From Chelativorans multitrophicus (lineage in GTDB: Bacteria > Pseudomonadota > Alphaproteobacteria > Rhizobiales > Rhizobiaceae), in assembly GCF_011317445.1 (NCBI RefSeq), contig NZ_JAAAPL010000007.1:1-64000 (forward strand): a stretch of 64,000 nucleotides of DNA, in the 5' to 3' direction. Below the pieces are notes generated by a model that saw only the letters and a list, made by a program, of their open reading frames with translations, searched no databases and was not told the DNA's origin. How positions within the stretch are numbered: the first letter of the stretch is position 1; each line of letters opens with the position of its first letter. The translations under genes were made by a program, and so were the position numbers. Positions 38,197 to 46,493 of this stretch are shown here, in pieces.

Positions 38197-38510
38197 ATGA
38201 CCTTGCCAGTTCGGTTGCGGCAAACGCCTCTGACACCGCTCAACGTTTTGAGGGTAAACGACGTGGACGATGCCACAGCGTGTATGGATGAAGCCGCCTA
38301 TCTATAGCAATGGTGGAATGAGGACGCGCCATACGACTTTGCAAATCGCCGCCATATCGGCCCCCGCACGAATGGCAGAGATGCTAGAAACGATCGAAGC
38401 CGAAAGCCTTGATGCTTTCGTCGACGCAATCGTTCCCGCAGACATCCGGCAGACGCGCCCGCTTGCCTGGGGCAAGGCGCTATCCGAGCGCGGCGTTCTG
38501 GACTGGCGTC
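38197..38510 (+). pseudogene. Fused relics of gcvT, gcvH and gcvP
   Basis: Bases 38197-38247 match the gcvT start (MTLPVRLRQTPLTPLN against [16 protein letters not shown]). Then 38248-38306 match the gcvH C-terminus (VDDATACMDEAAYL), and 38315-38510 match the gcvP start ([44 protein letters not shown] in the intact reading). About 1.4 kb between gcvT and gcvH is deleted, and gcvP stops matching after about 60 codons. With the lpd relic just upstream this reproduces the order lpd-gcvT-gcvH-gcvP. Confidence 0.85.
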
Positions 38511-38569
38511 GTAGTCATGAACGTGTTCTCTAAGACAGCAGCTCACTGAGTGATTGAGGAGGCGAGCGT

Positions 38570-38830
38570 TGTGTCACTCGTGTCGGCGAAAGTCCGATAG
38601 CCGCCATATTCGTCGACCTGCAGAATTTCGGCAAAGCCTGCGAGATGAGCGATCGGTCGTTCCGGTCCAGTGCAAGACATAGGCAACGCCAAGCGGGTTG
38701 ACATTGCCCCCTTCGATGTAATGCATGCATGCCGGTGGCGAAGTTTTCGCGCTACTTTGGCCGTTCGCCCGACCGGCTTTCTCTGGAAGACGTCCGCGGC
38801 TTCCAGATCCATCTGATCTCAACGCACTGA
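38570..38830 (-). pseudogene. IS66-family TnpC transposase remnant
   Basis: Minus-strand frames read PLGVAYVLHWTG, ERPIAHLAGF and EILQVDEYGGYR in turn. These match the IS66 TnpC core segment around 'GVAYVYAPDR ... HLAGFxGxLQVDGYxGY'. Frameshifts separate the pieces and both ends are missing. Confidence 0.65.
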
Positions 38831-38917
38831 CTGCCGGTTGGCCTTGATGACGTAACCCTTGTCGGCGACGGCCGCGTGCCGATCGACATTGGGGCCGAGG
38901 AGGTTTTAGATTATTCT

Positions 38918-39796
38918 TCAGCTTGTGAAGGCAGGCGGCGAAGCCTTCGCAGCTTTTAGATGACGGATCATCACCGACGCCGCTTTGTCGAGTTCGCGTG
39001 CATCCAATGCATCGAGGATTTCGAGATGCTCAGTGCAGGATGCGTTCAGGCGTCCCGAATCGATCAGCGATTCGTATTCCAGGAGCCGCCTCAGCTTGTT
39101 TTGTTGTGTGACCGCTTGCACCACATAAGGGTTGTGGGAGCATTCCGCGATGAACAGATGGAAATCCTCGTCCAGCCGGAAAAGTTCCGAGAGGTTTCGC
39201 GTGTGGGAATGTAGTACACGCTCGTGCTGAGCCCTGATCGCCGCGGCACCTGCAACGTCGTAGATGAAGGTGGACTGTAGGATCGCGCCTGGTTCTATCA
39301 GAAGCCGGAAGTCGTAGCTGGCATCGTTCGCCGCCTGCGAATTCAATGTCGGTTCGAACTGCCAACCATATCCCGGCATCCGCGTAATGATGCCTTCGTC
39401 TGAAAGCATGGAGAGCACTCGCGAAAGGGCAACCTTGCCGAGCCTGTAGCGCGAGAGGATGAAGCTTTCCGACACCTCGCGCGGGATCTGCCCTTCGAAC
39501 CAGTCGCGCGCAATAAGATGCTTGATGCGCTTTTCATCTTCCTGTGGAACGGCGGCAAGCAGGCGCCGTGCGATCTTCGGATCGGCGATGACGCGCAATC
39601 CACGTCCTTCGCCCTTACCGGCCGCGCCAATGCCGACAAGTTGCGACAACGCTGCCCTCAGAGGACTGCGCGACACACCGAACATTTGCGCAAGCTCGAC
39701 TTCGCGCAAGTGCGCGCCGGTTTCGAGCGCGCCGTCGGCAACCATCTTGAGCAGTTGCCGGGTTAGGCGCAATTGCAGGTCGCTCTTAGAGTCCAA
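38918..39796 (-). CDS. GntR/FCD-family regulator with two winged-helix domains
   Basis: 292 residues. The first winged helix is at about 5-70 (TRQLLKMVADGALETGAHLREVELAQMFGVSRSPLRAAL). A second GntR-like one is at about 85-150 (WFEGQIPREVSESFILSRYRLGKVALSRVLSMLSDEGIITRMPGYGWQF), then an FCD ligand-binding domain (YDFRLLIEPGAI, EHERVL-like helix, DEDFHLFIAECSHNP). Most FadR-type regulators have only one winged helix. It is the last gene of the minus-strand run that starts at 46399 and is the natural candidate to bind the motif at 46426-46443 and 49085-49102. Confidence 0.85.
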   Translation of the reverse strand: MDSKSDLQLRLTRQLLKMVADGALETGAHLREVELAQMFGVSRSPLRAALSQLVGIGAAGKGEGRGLRVIADPKIARRLLAAVPQEDEKRIKHLIARDWFEGQIPREVSESFILSRYRLGKVALSRVLSMLSDEGIITRMPGYGWQFEPTLNSQAANDASYDFRLLIEPGAILQSTFIYDVAGAAAIRAQHERVLHSHTRNLSELFRLDEDFHLFIAECSHNPYVVQAVTQQNKLRRLLEYESLIDSGRLNASCTEHLEILDALDARELDKAASVMIRHLKAAKASPPAFTS

Positions 39797-39808
39797 CAGC
39801 GCTCCTAT

Positions 39809-42082
39809 TCACGATTCGGTCGATCGGGTCTCGACTGGCTGTCCATCCTCGCGGCCTCCCGGCATGCGAAAGCGATCGGGATTGTCGAAGCGCCGCAGCA
39901 CATTGGCTGTAATATAGGCGATTTCGTTTTCATAGCCGTTCCAGGCCATCGAGCCCGCCCAGGCGATCGAGCCCGTGGAGAACACGGCGCCGCCGCCGGC
40001 CGTCTCGAAGAAGGTCAGGTCGGCGCGGATGATGTCGGCCTGCGTTCCCGACCAGTCGGGCGTCGGGTCCAGCAGATCCTCCGGCGTCATCAGGTAGATA
40101 TCGGTATGGCGCGTCGAGGAGGCGAGCACCAGCGCATGCGCCGGCGTTCCCTGCGCGGCGTCCGCCCGGTCGACCTCCAGGCCCGCGGCACCGCCTCCCG
40201 CTAGGCCGAAATCGCCGATCTTCGCCGTCTTGGACAACCCCTCGAAGATGAAGGCGGCGCGAGGGTCGCGGGCCGCGGGCGACAGCACGTAAGGCTCGCA
40301 AATATCGAACCCCTGCGAGGTCATGCCCACGCCACACAGATGGTTCGGCGGGCGCCCGTTGCGCCGCCACAGGCCGCCATACTCGCCGGTGAAGGCGTGG
40401 TAGAACTGGCCGTGCCCCGGCTCCCAGGGTCGGATCCCCGCTTCGGAGCGGCGGCACTCCATGATGCCGGGCATATCCTCGCTGAAGCTGACGACCCAGT
40501 AGAAGCCGTTGCCGCCGAGATACATCAGCCGGCCGCCGCGGTCGGTGAAGCCCTGGAGCGCGGCGATCATGTTGCCGGTGTGGTATTCGGGATGGGTCCC
40601 GGTGAGGATCACATTGTATCGGCCGAGGAGCTGCAAGCCTTCGGCATGCAGGTCCTCGTCGGTGATAACGTCGTAGTGCTGCCCGATATGGTCCAGCCAG
40701 CCGAGGATGTGGGTGTCGGCGTTGAACTGCCAGACATTCGAACCGAAGCCGCCAAGGAAGGATCTCACCTTCGGCTGCAAGTCGACGATCGGCCGCAAGC
40801 GCGAGCTGTGGAAGACGCCGCTTTCGTCGTCATGCGTCTCGTACACCGAGAAGCCGATGCCCGGGTTGGCCTGGAGGAACATATGGTGGCGGTCGAGCTC
40901 GACCGCCCGGCCCATGCCGATCTCCGTTCCGGGAACATCCATGCCCAGCCGGTGGTTGGCATAGGCCAGATAGCTGCATGTCGGGAACAGGAAGGCGACG
41001 GTGTTGCCGCTTGCCTGCTCGCGCGGCGGCCTCAGCGCGAAGACGCAGTAATAGGCGGCCTCCTCGTCGCCGTCCGGCACCAGGCGCACGGCATAGACGC
41101 CGCTCCCGAGCCCCTCGGGCACTGTGAAGGTGAAATCCACCGTCCAGGCGGCATCGTACATGTCGGTCGAATGGAAATGGATGGCCGAATAGAGATCCGG
41201 ACGCTTCTTCCAATCCAGATCCTGGCCCTTCCAGAGCCAGCCGGTCATGGCGCGCGCCGGCGCGTTGTGGATGCGGCCATGCAGTTGGAAGGGCGAGACG
41301 TCGCAGATCGTCTGCGTCGAGATCTTGCGCGAGAAGTCCCATGCCGCGCGCAAATTGCGCGTCCGCGACAGCCGCTCGAAATCGGCCAGCAGACGGCGAA
41401 GCGTGTCATGCGCCACCGCGGCCGAAAACAGCGCCGGGCGGTCGATCTTGCCGTCGAAGAACGTTCCCGGGCGACCGTTGGGGCCGCGGGTCGCGGCGAT
41501 CAGGATCTCCGTGGCGCCACTGGGCGCCGCGGTCGCAGGGACCGAGATCGCCTCCAGCTGCCCGTCCTCGCCGGCCGCGTCGCTCTCGGCCGAGATGCTC
41601 AGCGTCAGCCGGCCGTCGCCGCCCGAATAGGCGAGGGAAAGCACATGCCACATGTTCCTGGTGACCCGCCCCGTGGTGGCGAGCCTGCGGCCCAGCGCCT
41701 CGGCGAAGACGTGCCCCTCGGCGTCGATCCCGATCCGCGCAAAGCCCGGCATGGCGATCACCGTGCGCTCGCGCTCGTCCAGCAGCGTCGGGCTTGCCAC
41801 CGCCGCGAGGGTGAAGTCGTCGAGGTTCGACAACATCCCCCGCCCCGGCACGACGACGCAGGAGCCGGGGTAGAACCCCTTGGCCTCGGCCGGGCGCTCG
41901 CCGCCGAGATCCAGGGCGATCGCCTCGTCCTTGTAGCCGGGTCCTTGCGGGTTGGTGTCTCCTTGGATGATGCGGCGCAGGTCGGCGCGATAGGTGTGCG
42001 CGCCGAAGGAACCGGCCATGACGGCGAGGCGTTCCCCGGGTGCGACGGTCAGCTTGTCGAGATAGGCGACGATGGGCAGCAT
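39809..42082 (-). CDS. N,N-dimethylformamidase large-subunit-like protein
   Basis: 757 residues, close to the length of the DMFase large (beta) subunit. It has an N-terminal beta-rich half with a LamG-like middle (GTFFDGKIDRPALFSAAVAH) and a C-terminal half typical of the family: LFPTCSYLAYANHR, then FSVYETHDDESGV, DVITDEDLHAEG, ILTGTHPEYHTGNMI and GRLMYLGGNGFYWVVS. The family hydrolyses N-substituted formamides to amine plus formate, with a mononuclear iron site. The real substrate here is unknown. The small subunit gene is 13 bp upstream. Confidence 0.85.
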   Translation of the reverse strand: MLPIVAYLDKLTVAPGERLAVMAGSFGAHTYRADLRRIIQGDTNPQGPGYKDEAIALDLGGERPAEAKGFYPGSCVVVPGRGMLSNLDDFTLAAVASPTLLDERERTVIAMPGFARIGIDAEGHVFAEALGRRLATTGRVTRNMWHVLSLAYSGGDGRLTLSISAESDAAGEDGQLEAISVPATAAPSGATEILIAATRGPNGRPGTFFDGKIDRPALFSAAVAHDTLRRLLADFERLSRTRNLRAAWDFSRKISTQTICDVSPFQLHGRIHNAPARAMTGWLWKGQDLDWKKRPDLYSAIHFHSTDMYDAAWTVDFTFTVPEGLGSGVYAVRLVPDGDEEAAYYCVFALRPPREQASGNTVAFLFPTCSYLAYANHRLGMDVPGTEIGMGRAVELDRHHMFLQANPGIGFSVYETHDDESGVFHSSRLRPIVDLQPKVRSFLGGFGSNVWQFNADTHILGWLDHIGQHYDVITDEDLHAEGLQLLGRYNVILTGTHPEYHTGNMIAALQGFTDRGGRLMYLGGNGFYWVVSFSEDMPGIMECRRSEAGIRPWEPGHGQFYHAFTGEYGGLWRRNGRPPNHLCGVGMTSQGFDICEPYVLSPAARDPRAAFIFEGLSKTAKIGDFGLAGGGAAGLEVDRADAAQGTPAHALVLASSTRHTDIYLMTPEDLLDPTPDWSGTQADIIRADLTFFETAGGGAVFSTGSIAWAGSMAWNGYENEIAYITANVLRRFDNPDRFRMPGGREDGQPVETRSTES

Positions 42083-42095
42083 TGCGGACTGTCTC

Positions 42096-42422
42096 CTACG
42101 CGGCGTCGTCGGAGCCGAGGTCGAGCGGCCGGGCCGTCAGGTCCTTCCAGCGGCGCCGGAAGATGTCGCGCTCAGCCTCCAGCAGATCGGTGTAGACGAC
42201 GTCCTCGACCATCTCGATCGCCGAACCGCGCTTGAGCGGCATCCTGCCGAGACGCCAGCGGGCGTGGCGCCGTTCCACCACCAGCACGTATTTGAAGGCC
42301 CAGTCGGCCCCCCGCATGCGGTTCAAGACGCGCTGCAGACCCGGGCTATGGTAGCCGATCGGCGAGGCGAGGAATTCGCGGGCGAATTGCAGGTCGTTGG
42401 CGCTGAGCTGATAGCGGCCCAT
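42096..42422 (-). CDS. N,N-dimethylformamidase small-subunit-like protein
   Basis: 108 residues from the ATG at 42422 (MGRYQLSANDLQFAREFL). The stretches GLQRVLNRMRG and YVLVVERRHARWRLGRMP are typical of the DMFase alpha subunit, as is the following 'vYtdLleAErdiFRrRW' helix. An in-frame start 30 codons earlier exists, but this start fits the family and lies after the transporter-protein gene. It sits directly upstream of the large subunit. Confidence 0.82.
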   Translation of the reverse strand: MGRYQLSANDLQFAREFLASPIGYHSPGLQRVLNRMRGADWAFKYVLVVERRHARWRLGRMPLKRGSAIEMVEDVVYTDLLEAERDIFRRRWKDLTARPLDLGSDDAA

Positions 42423-42487
42423 GGCATGCTCCGATTGAAAAGGCCGGGACGCGGGCCTGCGCGCCCCGGCAAAGCCTCGGGAGAAGG

Positions 42488-43522
42488 TTAGTTCGTCTTG
42501 ATCCTGTCCCATGCGCGGGTATAGAGGCGCAGATCCTTGCCCATATCCTCGAAGATCTGCAGCTTCGCGCGCACGTCCTGCGGCGGATTGATCGACGGAT
42601 TGCTTTTCAGCTCCTCGGGCAGGAGGGCCACCGCCTCGGTGTTGACGACGCCGTTGGTCAGCCGCGCCGAGTTCTTGGCCGCAACCTCGGGCCGCAGCAG
42701 GAACTGCATGAACAGCTTGGCATTGTGCGGGTTCGGCGCGTTCGCCAGCAGGCAGACGTCCTCCTGGTACATGGTCGCGCCTTCCTCCGGGATGACGAAC
42801 CCCAGCAGCTCGGGATTCTGCAGCGTGTTCAGGACGCCGCCGACATAGTAGTGCGAGGCCGCGGTGTCGCCGGCGGTCACCAGCGGGATCACGTCATAGC
42901 GGAAGGCGCCGATATTGGGCTTCTGCTCCATGATGAAGGCCTCGGCCTTGGCGATCTCGTCGGGATCGCGGGAGTTGACCGAGGCGCCGGTCATGATTAG
43001 TCCGACCCCCAGCGTCTCGCGCAGGTCGTCTAGCATGGTCACCTTGCCGGGATTATCCTTGGCGTATTCGAAGAACTGCTTCCACGACTTCAGCTCCGGA
43101 ATATGCGTCTTGTTGTAGAGGATGCCCACCGACCCCCAGGCATAGGGCAGGCAGAAGTCGCCGTTCGGATCCTCGTGCGAGCGCAGGGCCGCCTTGTCGA
43201 TGGCGTCCCACCCCGGCAACTGGTTGGGATGCGCCGGCTGCAACAGGCCGAGCTGCTGCATGATGTCGTGCATGTGCACCGAGGGCCAGACGAGGTCATA
43301 TCCAGAGGCGCCCGCCTGGATGCGGGCCAGCATCTCCTCGTTGGTGGAATAGGTGTCCAGCGTTACATCGACGCCGAATTCCTTGCTGAAATCGTCGATG
43401 ATCTCCGGGTTGATATATTCGCCCCAGTTGTAGAGCGCGAGCTTGCCCTCGGCTGAGGCCAAGTGCCCCGACAGCATCAGGATTGCTGCCGCGCCCGCGA
43501 TCCGGGTCAATAGTCGTTTCAT
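42488..43522 (-). CDS. Spermidine/putrescine-type ABC transporter substrate-binding protein
   Basis: 344 residues with a signal peptide ending ASA-EG. Typical PotD/PotF features are present: LALYNWGEYINPEIIDDFSKEFGVDVTLDTYSTNEEML, then PYAWGSVGILYNK, and a late QEDVCLLANAPNPHNAKLFMQFLL. It is followed by the DMFase-like genes and preceded by the two permease genes. The ligand may be a polyamine or an amide-capped amine (inference from neighbours). Confidence 0.9.
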   Translation of the reverse strand: MKRLLTRIAGAAAILMLSGHLASAEGKLALYNWGEYINPEIIDDFSKEFGVDVTLDTYSTNEEMLARIQAGASGYDLVWPSVHMHDIMQQLGLLQPAHPNQLPGWDAIDKAALRSHEDPNGDFCLPYAWGSVGILYNKTHIPELKSWKQFFEYAKDNPGKVTMLDDLRETLGVGLIMTGASVNSRDPDEIAKAEAFIMEQKPNIGAFRYDVIPLVTAGDTAASHYYVGGVLNTLQNPELLGFVIPEEGATMYQEDVCLLANAPNPHNAKLFMQFLLRPEVAAKNSARLTNGVVNTEAVALLPEELKSNPSINPPQDVRAKLQIFEDMGKDLRLYTRAWDRIKTN

Positions 43523-43546
43523 GTCGCATACTCCCCTTTGTTGTTT

Positions 43547-44389
43547 TCAAGACTTGCGATTGCGCAGCAGCATGCCGACGGTCGCCACCGCGAAAGAGAA
43601 CAGGATGATCACGACTGCGAGCGCGGTGATCTGCGGCCGCAGGCCCCTGCGCATCATCGCCAGGATGAGCAGCGGCAGCGTCTGCGAGCCGACGCCGGCA
43701 ATGAAATAGGTGATGACCACGTCGTCCAGCGAGATGATGAAGGCCAGCAGGAATCCACCCAGCACGCCCGGCATGATGAGCGGCAGCGTCACGCGGCGGA
43801 AGGTGGTCAAGGCCCCTGCCCCGAGATCGGCGGAGGCCTGTTCGAGCGTGGTGTCCATGCCTGCGAGCCGGCTCGACACCACGACGAAGACGTAGCTGGA
43901 CAGGAAGGTGACGTGGCCGATGACGATGGTCAGCAAGCTGAGATGAAAGCCGGCGCCGACGAAGAAGATCAGCAGCGCAATGCCCAAGACGATGTCGGGC
44001 ACGAGCATCGGCAGGAGCAGAAGCGCCTGGTAGAAGCGCTTGCCGGCGAATCTGTAGCGGGCCAGGGCGACGGCGGTCGCCGTGCCGATGAGGGTCGATA
44101 TGCTGGCCGCGGTGGTCGCCACCAGGAAGCTGTTCTTCACGACCTCGAAGATGCGCTCCGGGCTCTCGGTAAAGGCAACATCGAAAGTGCCTTCGACGCC
44201 GGCGCCGCCGAAGATGGTCGCGTACCAGTCCAACGTGAAGCCGGTCCAGACCGCCATGTTGATCGGATTGGCGTTGAAGGAATAGACGACGATCAAGGCC
44301 AGCGGCATGTAGAGGAAAGCGAGGAACAGGAACCCGTAGCTGTTGAACAGCGCCGACCAGAGCTTTCCCGGCCTGAACCCGCGAAACAT
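43547..44389 (-). CDS. ABC transporter permease, PotC-like
   Basis: 280 residues with six predicted TM helices. The permease EAA-like loop is EQASADLGAGALTTFRRVTLPLIMPGVLGG. It overlaps the preceding permease gene by 1 bp (both share base 44389), indicating co-translation. It forms the membrane channel with the PotB-like protein. Confidence 0.9.
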   Translation of the reverse strand: MFRGFRPGKLWSALFNSYGFLFLAFLYMPLALIVVYSFNANPINMAVWTGFTLDWYATIFGGAGVEGTFDVAFTESPERIFEVVKNSFLVATTAASISTLIGTATAVALARYRFAGKRFYQALLLLPMLVPDIVLGIALLIFFVGAGFHLSLLTIVIGHVTFLSSYVFVVVSSRLAGMDTTLEQASADLGAGALTTFRRVTLPLIMPGVLGGFLLAFIISLDDVVITYFIAGVGSQTLPLLILAMMRRGLRPQITALAVVIILFSFAVATVGMLLRNRKS

Positions 44390-45294
44390 CAGACTGCTCC
44401 CCTCGCTTGTGCCCTAGCGGTCCGGGTGAACTGGATCATCAGCACCAGGACGACCGAGGCCATGATGAGCAGCGCCAGCGCCGCCCCGAACGGCCAGTCG
44501 CGCGATTGCAGGAACGATCGTTCGATGAGGTTGCCAGTCATCTGCACCTTCGAGCCGCCGAGGAAGGCGGGCACGATGAAATTGCCGAGGGCCGGGATGA
44601 AGACGATGACCGATCCGCCGGCGATGCCGGGCGCCGTCAGCGGCAGGATGACACGCAGGAAAGTCTGCAGCGGCGTCGCGCCGAGATCCTGCGAGGCCCT
44701 GATCAGCGAATAGTCGAGCTTTTCGACATTCGCATAGATCGGCAGGAACATGAACGGCGTGAAGATGTAGACCATGCCCACGATCACCGCGAAATTGGAG
44801 AACAGCATGTCCAGCGGTTGCGCGATCAGCCCCGCGCTCTGGAGCAGCGTGTTGATGAAGCCGGTCGGGCGCAGCAGCAGCAGCCAGGCATAGATGCGCA
44901 CCAGCAGGTTCGCGAAGAAGGGCAGCATGATCAGGAAGAGGACGAAGGTCTTGCGCCGTTCGCTCATCCGGCTCACCCAGAAGGCTGCCGGGTAGCAGAT
45001 CAGCAGCGAGAACAGCACGGTGAGGCAGGCGACCTTCAGCGAGCCCAGAAAGATCGACAGGTAGATCGGATCGAATTCCTCGTAGTCGTTCAGCGGCCAG
45101 CCGAGGATGCGCCCGTAATTGTACGGATACCAGTTCCATTCGACGCCGCCGTAGAGGCCGGGCTCGAGGAAGCTGTAGACGACCATGATGCCGAGCGGGA
45201 TCAGGAAGAATACGCCCAGCATCAGCGTGATCGGCGCCAGCAGCAGGAGGAGCGCGCGCCGCCTGCGGGACCTGACGGTGTCGCCGGCGATCAT
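44389..45294 (-). CDS. ABC transporter permease, PotB-like
   Basis: 301 residues with six TM helices. The EAA-like cytoplasmic loop is RASQDLGATPLQTFLRVILPLTAPGIAGG. It starts 1 bp after the ATPase gene stop. The polyamine-type permease pair plus PotD-like and PotA-like proteins makes a complete importer. Confidence 0.9.
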   Translation of the reverse strand: MIAGDTVRSRRRRALLLLLAPITLMLGVFFLIPLGIMVVYSFLEPGLYGGVEWNWYPYNYGRILGWPLNDYEEFDPIYLSIFLGSLKVACLTVLFSLLICYPAAFWVSRMSERRKTFVLFLIMLPFFANLLVRIYAWLLLLRPTGFINTLLQSAGLIAQPLDMLFSNFAVIVGMVYIFTPFMFLPIYANVEKLDYSLIRASQDLGATPLQTFLRVILPLTAPGIAGGSVIVFIPALGNFIVPAFLGGSKVQMTGNLIERSFLQSRDWPFGAALALLIMASVVLVLMIQFTRTARAQARGAV

Positions 45295-45295
45295 C

Positions 45296-46399
45296 TCAGG
45301 CTCCCGCGGCCGCGATGAGGTGCGCGGCCGCCGGCGCGTAGGCGATGCGCACGGCGGCTCCGGCGGCGATGCCCGGCTCGTCGTCGGCCCGGTCGTGGCG
45401 GTGATGGGCCGTCACGGTGCGCCCGAAGCCCACGTCGACATGGATGTGCATGACGGACCCGACGAAGACCGTGTCCTTCACCGTGCCTTCCAGCACGCAG
45501 CCCGGCTCTCCCTGCCCCGGGCCGACGATGTGCAGGTACTCCGGCCGCAGCACCAGCTTGACGCTGTCGCCGACGGCGAAACGATCATCCTGCGAGGCCA
45601 GCCTGCGACCGTTCGCAGTCTCCACGACGACACGCTCGCGCTCACGCGAGACGACCTTTCCGGCAAACAGGTTCGAGGTGCCGACGAAGTTCGCCACAAA
45701 CTCGTTGGCGGGCGCATCGTAGATCTCGACGGGACTGCCGATCTGCTGCAACCTGCCTTGGGACAGAACGGCAATCCGGTCCGACATCGCCAGCGCTTCC
45801 TCCTGGTCGTGGGTGACGAAGATGAAGGTGATGCCGACGGAATGCTGGAGGTTCTTCAATTCCATCTGCATGGCCTCGCGCATCTTGCGGTCGAGCGCCG
45901 AGAGCGGCTCGTCCAGCAGGAGGACGCTCGGCTTCAGCACCAGCGAGCGCGCGAGCGCGACACGCTGCTGCTGACCGCCCGACAACTGGCTGGGACGGCG
46001 GTTCCCGAAGCCGGAGAGCCTCACCATCTCCAGCGCCTCGTCGACGCGCCGGTTGCGCTCCGGCTTCTTGACGCAGGCCACGTCGAGCCCGTAGCCGACG
46101 TTCTGCGTGATCGTCATGTGCGGGAAAAGGGCATAGTTCTGGAACACGGTGTTGAAGGGGCGCCGGTGCGCCGGCACCGCCCTCAGGCTCCGCCCGTGGA
46201 GGATGAGGTCGCCGCCGTCCAGGTCCTCGAAGCCCGCGATGCATTTCAAAAGCGTAGTCTTGCCGCAGCCCGAGGGTCCGAGCAGGGTCAGGAACTCGTT
46301 GTTGCGGACGTTGATCGTGACATCATCCAGCGCGCGCACCGATGTGCCTTCCGGCGTGCCGTAGGCCTTATGCACGGAAGCAATCTGCAAAAAGTCCAT
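45296..46399 (-). CDS. ABC transporter ATP-binding protein, PotA-like
   Basis: 367 residues. Walker A GPSGCGKTT, signature LSGGQQQRVALARSL, Walker B VLLLDEPLSALD and the H-loop THDQEEALAMSD are intact, followed by a C-terminal TOBE domain. It is first gene of the seven-gene minus-strand run, and its start lies 26 bp downstream of the motif at 46426-46443. Confidence 0.93.
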   Translation of the reverse strand: MDFLQIASVHKAYGTPEGTSVRALDDVTINVRNNEFLTLLGPSGCGKTTLLKCIAGFEDLDGGDLILHGRSLRAVPAHRRPFNTVFQNYALFPHMTITQNVGYGLDVACVKKPERNRRVDEALEMVRLSGFGNRRPSQLSGGQQQRVALARSLVLKPSVLLLDEPLSALDRKMREAMQMELKNLQHSVGITFIFVTHDQEEALAMSDRIAVLSQGRLQQIGSPVEIYDAPANEFVANFVGTSNLFAGKVVSRERERVVVETANGRRLASQDDRFAVGDSVKLVLRPEYLHIVGPGQGEPGCVLEGTVKDTVFVGSVMHIHVDVGFGRTVTAHHRHDRADDEPGIAAGAAVRIAYAPAAAHLIAAAGA

Positions 46400-46425
46400 T
46401 CAGCACCCTCTGGAGACTCTTATTG

Positions 46426-46443
46426 TTTTTATGGACGTAAAAA
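46426..46443. promoter_or_regulatory. Shared operator candidate, transporter/DmpA intergenic region
   Basis: The sequence is TTTTTA-TGGACG-TAAAAA, an imperfect inverted repeat (TTTTTA/TAAAAA arms). A near-identical 18-mer (16 of 18 positions) is at 49085-49102 before the aminotransferase. It lies between the divergent potA-like and dmpA-like genes. The likely ligand is the GntR/FCD protein encoded at the end of the operon. Confidence 0.65.
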
Positions 46444-46493
46444 TACATACTTTGGCCACCAGGACAAACATATTCTTCGCCACGGAGGCGGGA

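Noticed and set aside
40340-42235. 631-codon plus-strand frame opposite the DMFase large subunit
   Set aside because: The minus-strand product has clear family motifs, whereas this frame is Arg/Ala/Gly-rich without structure.
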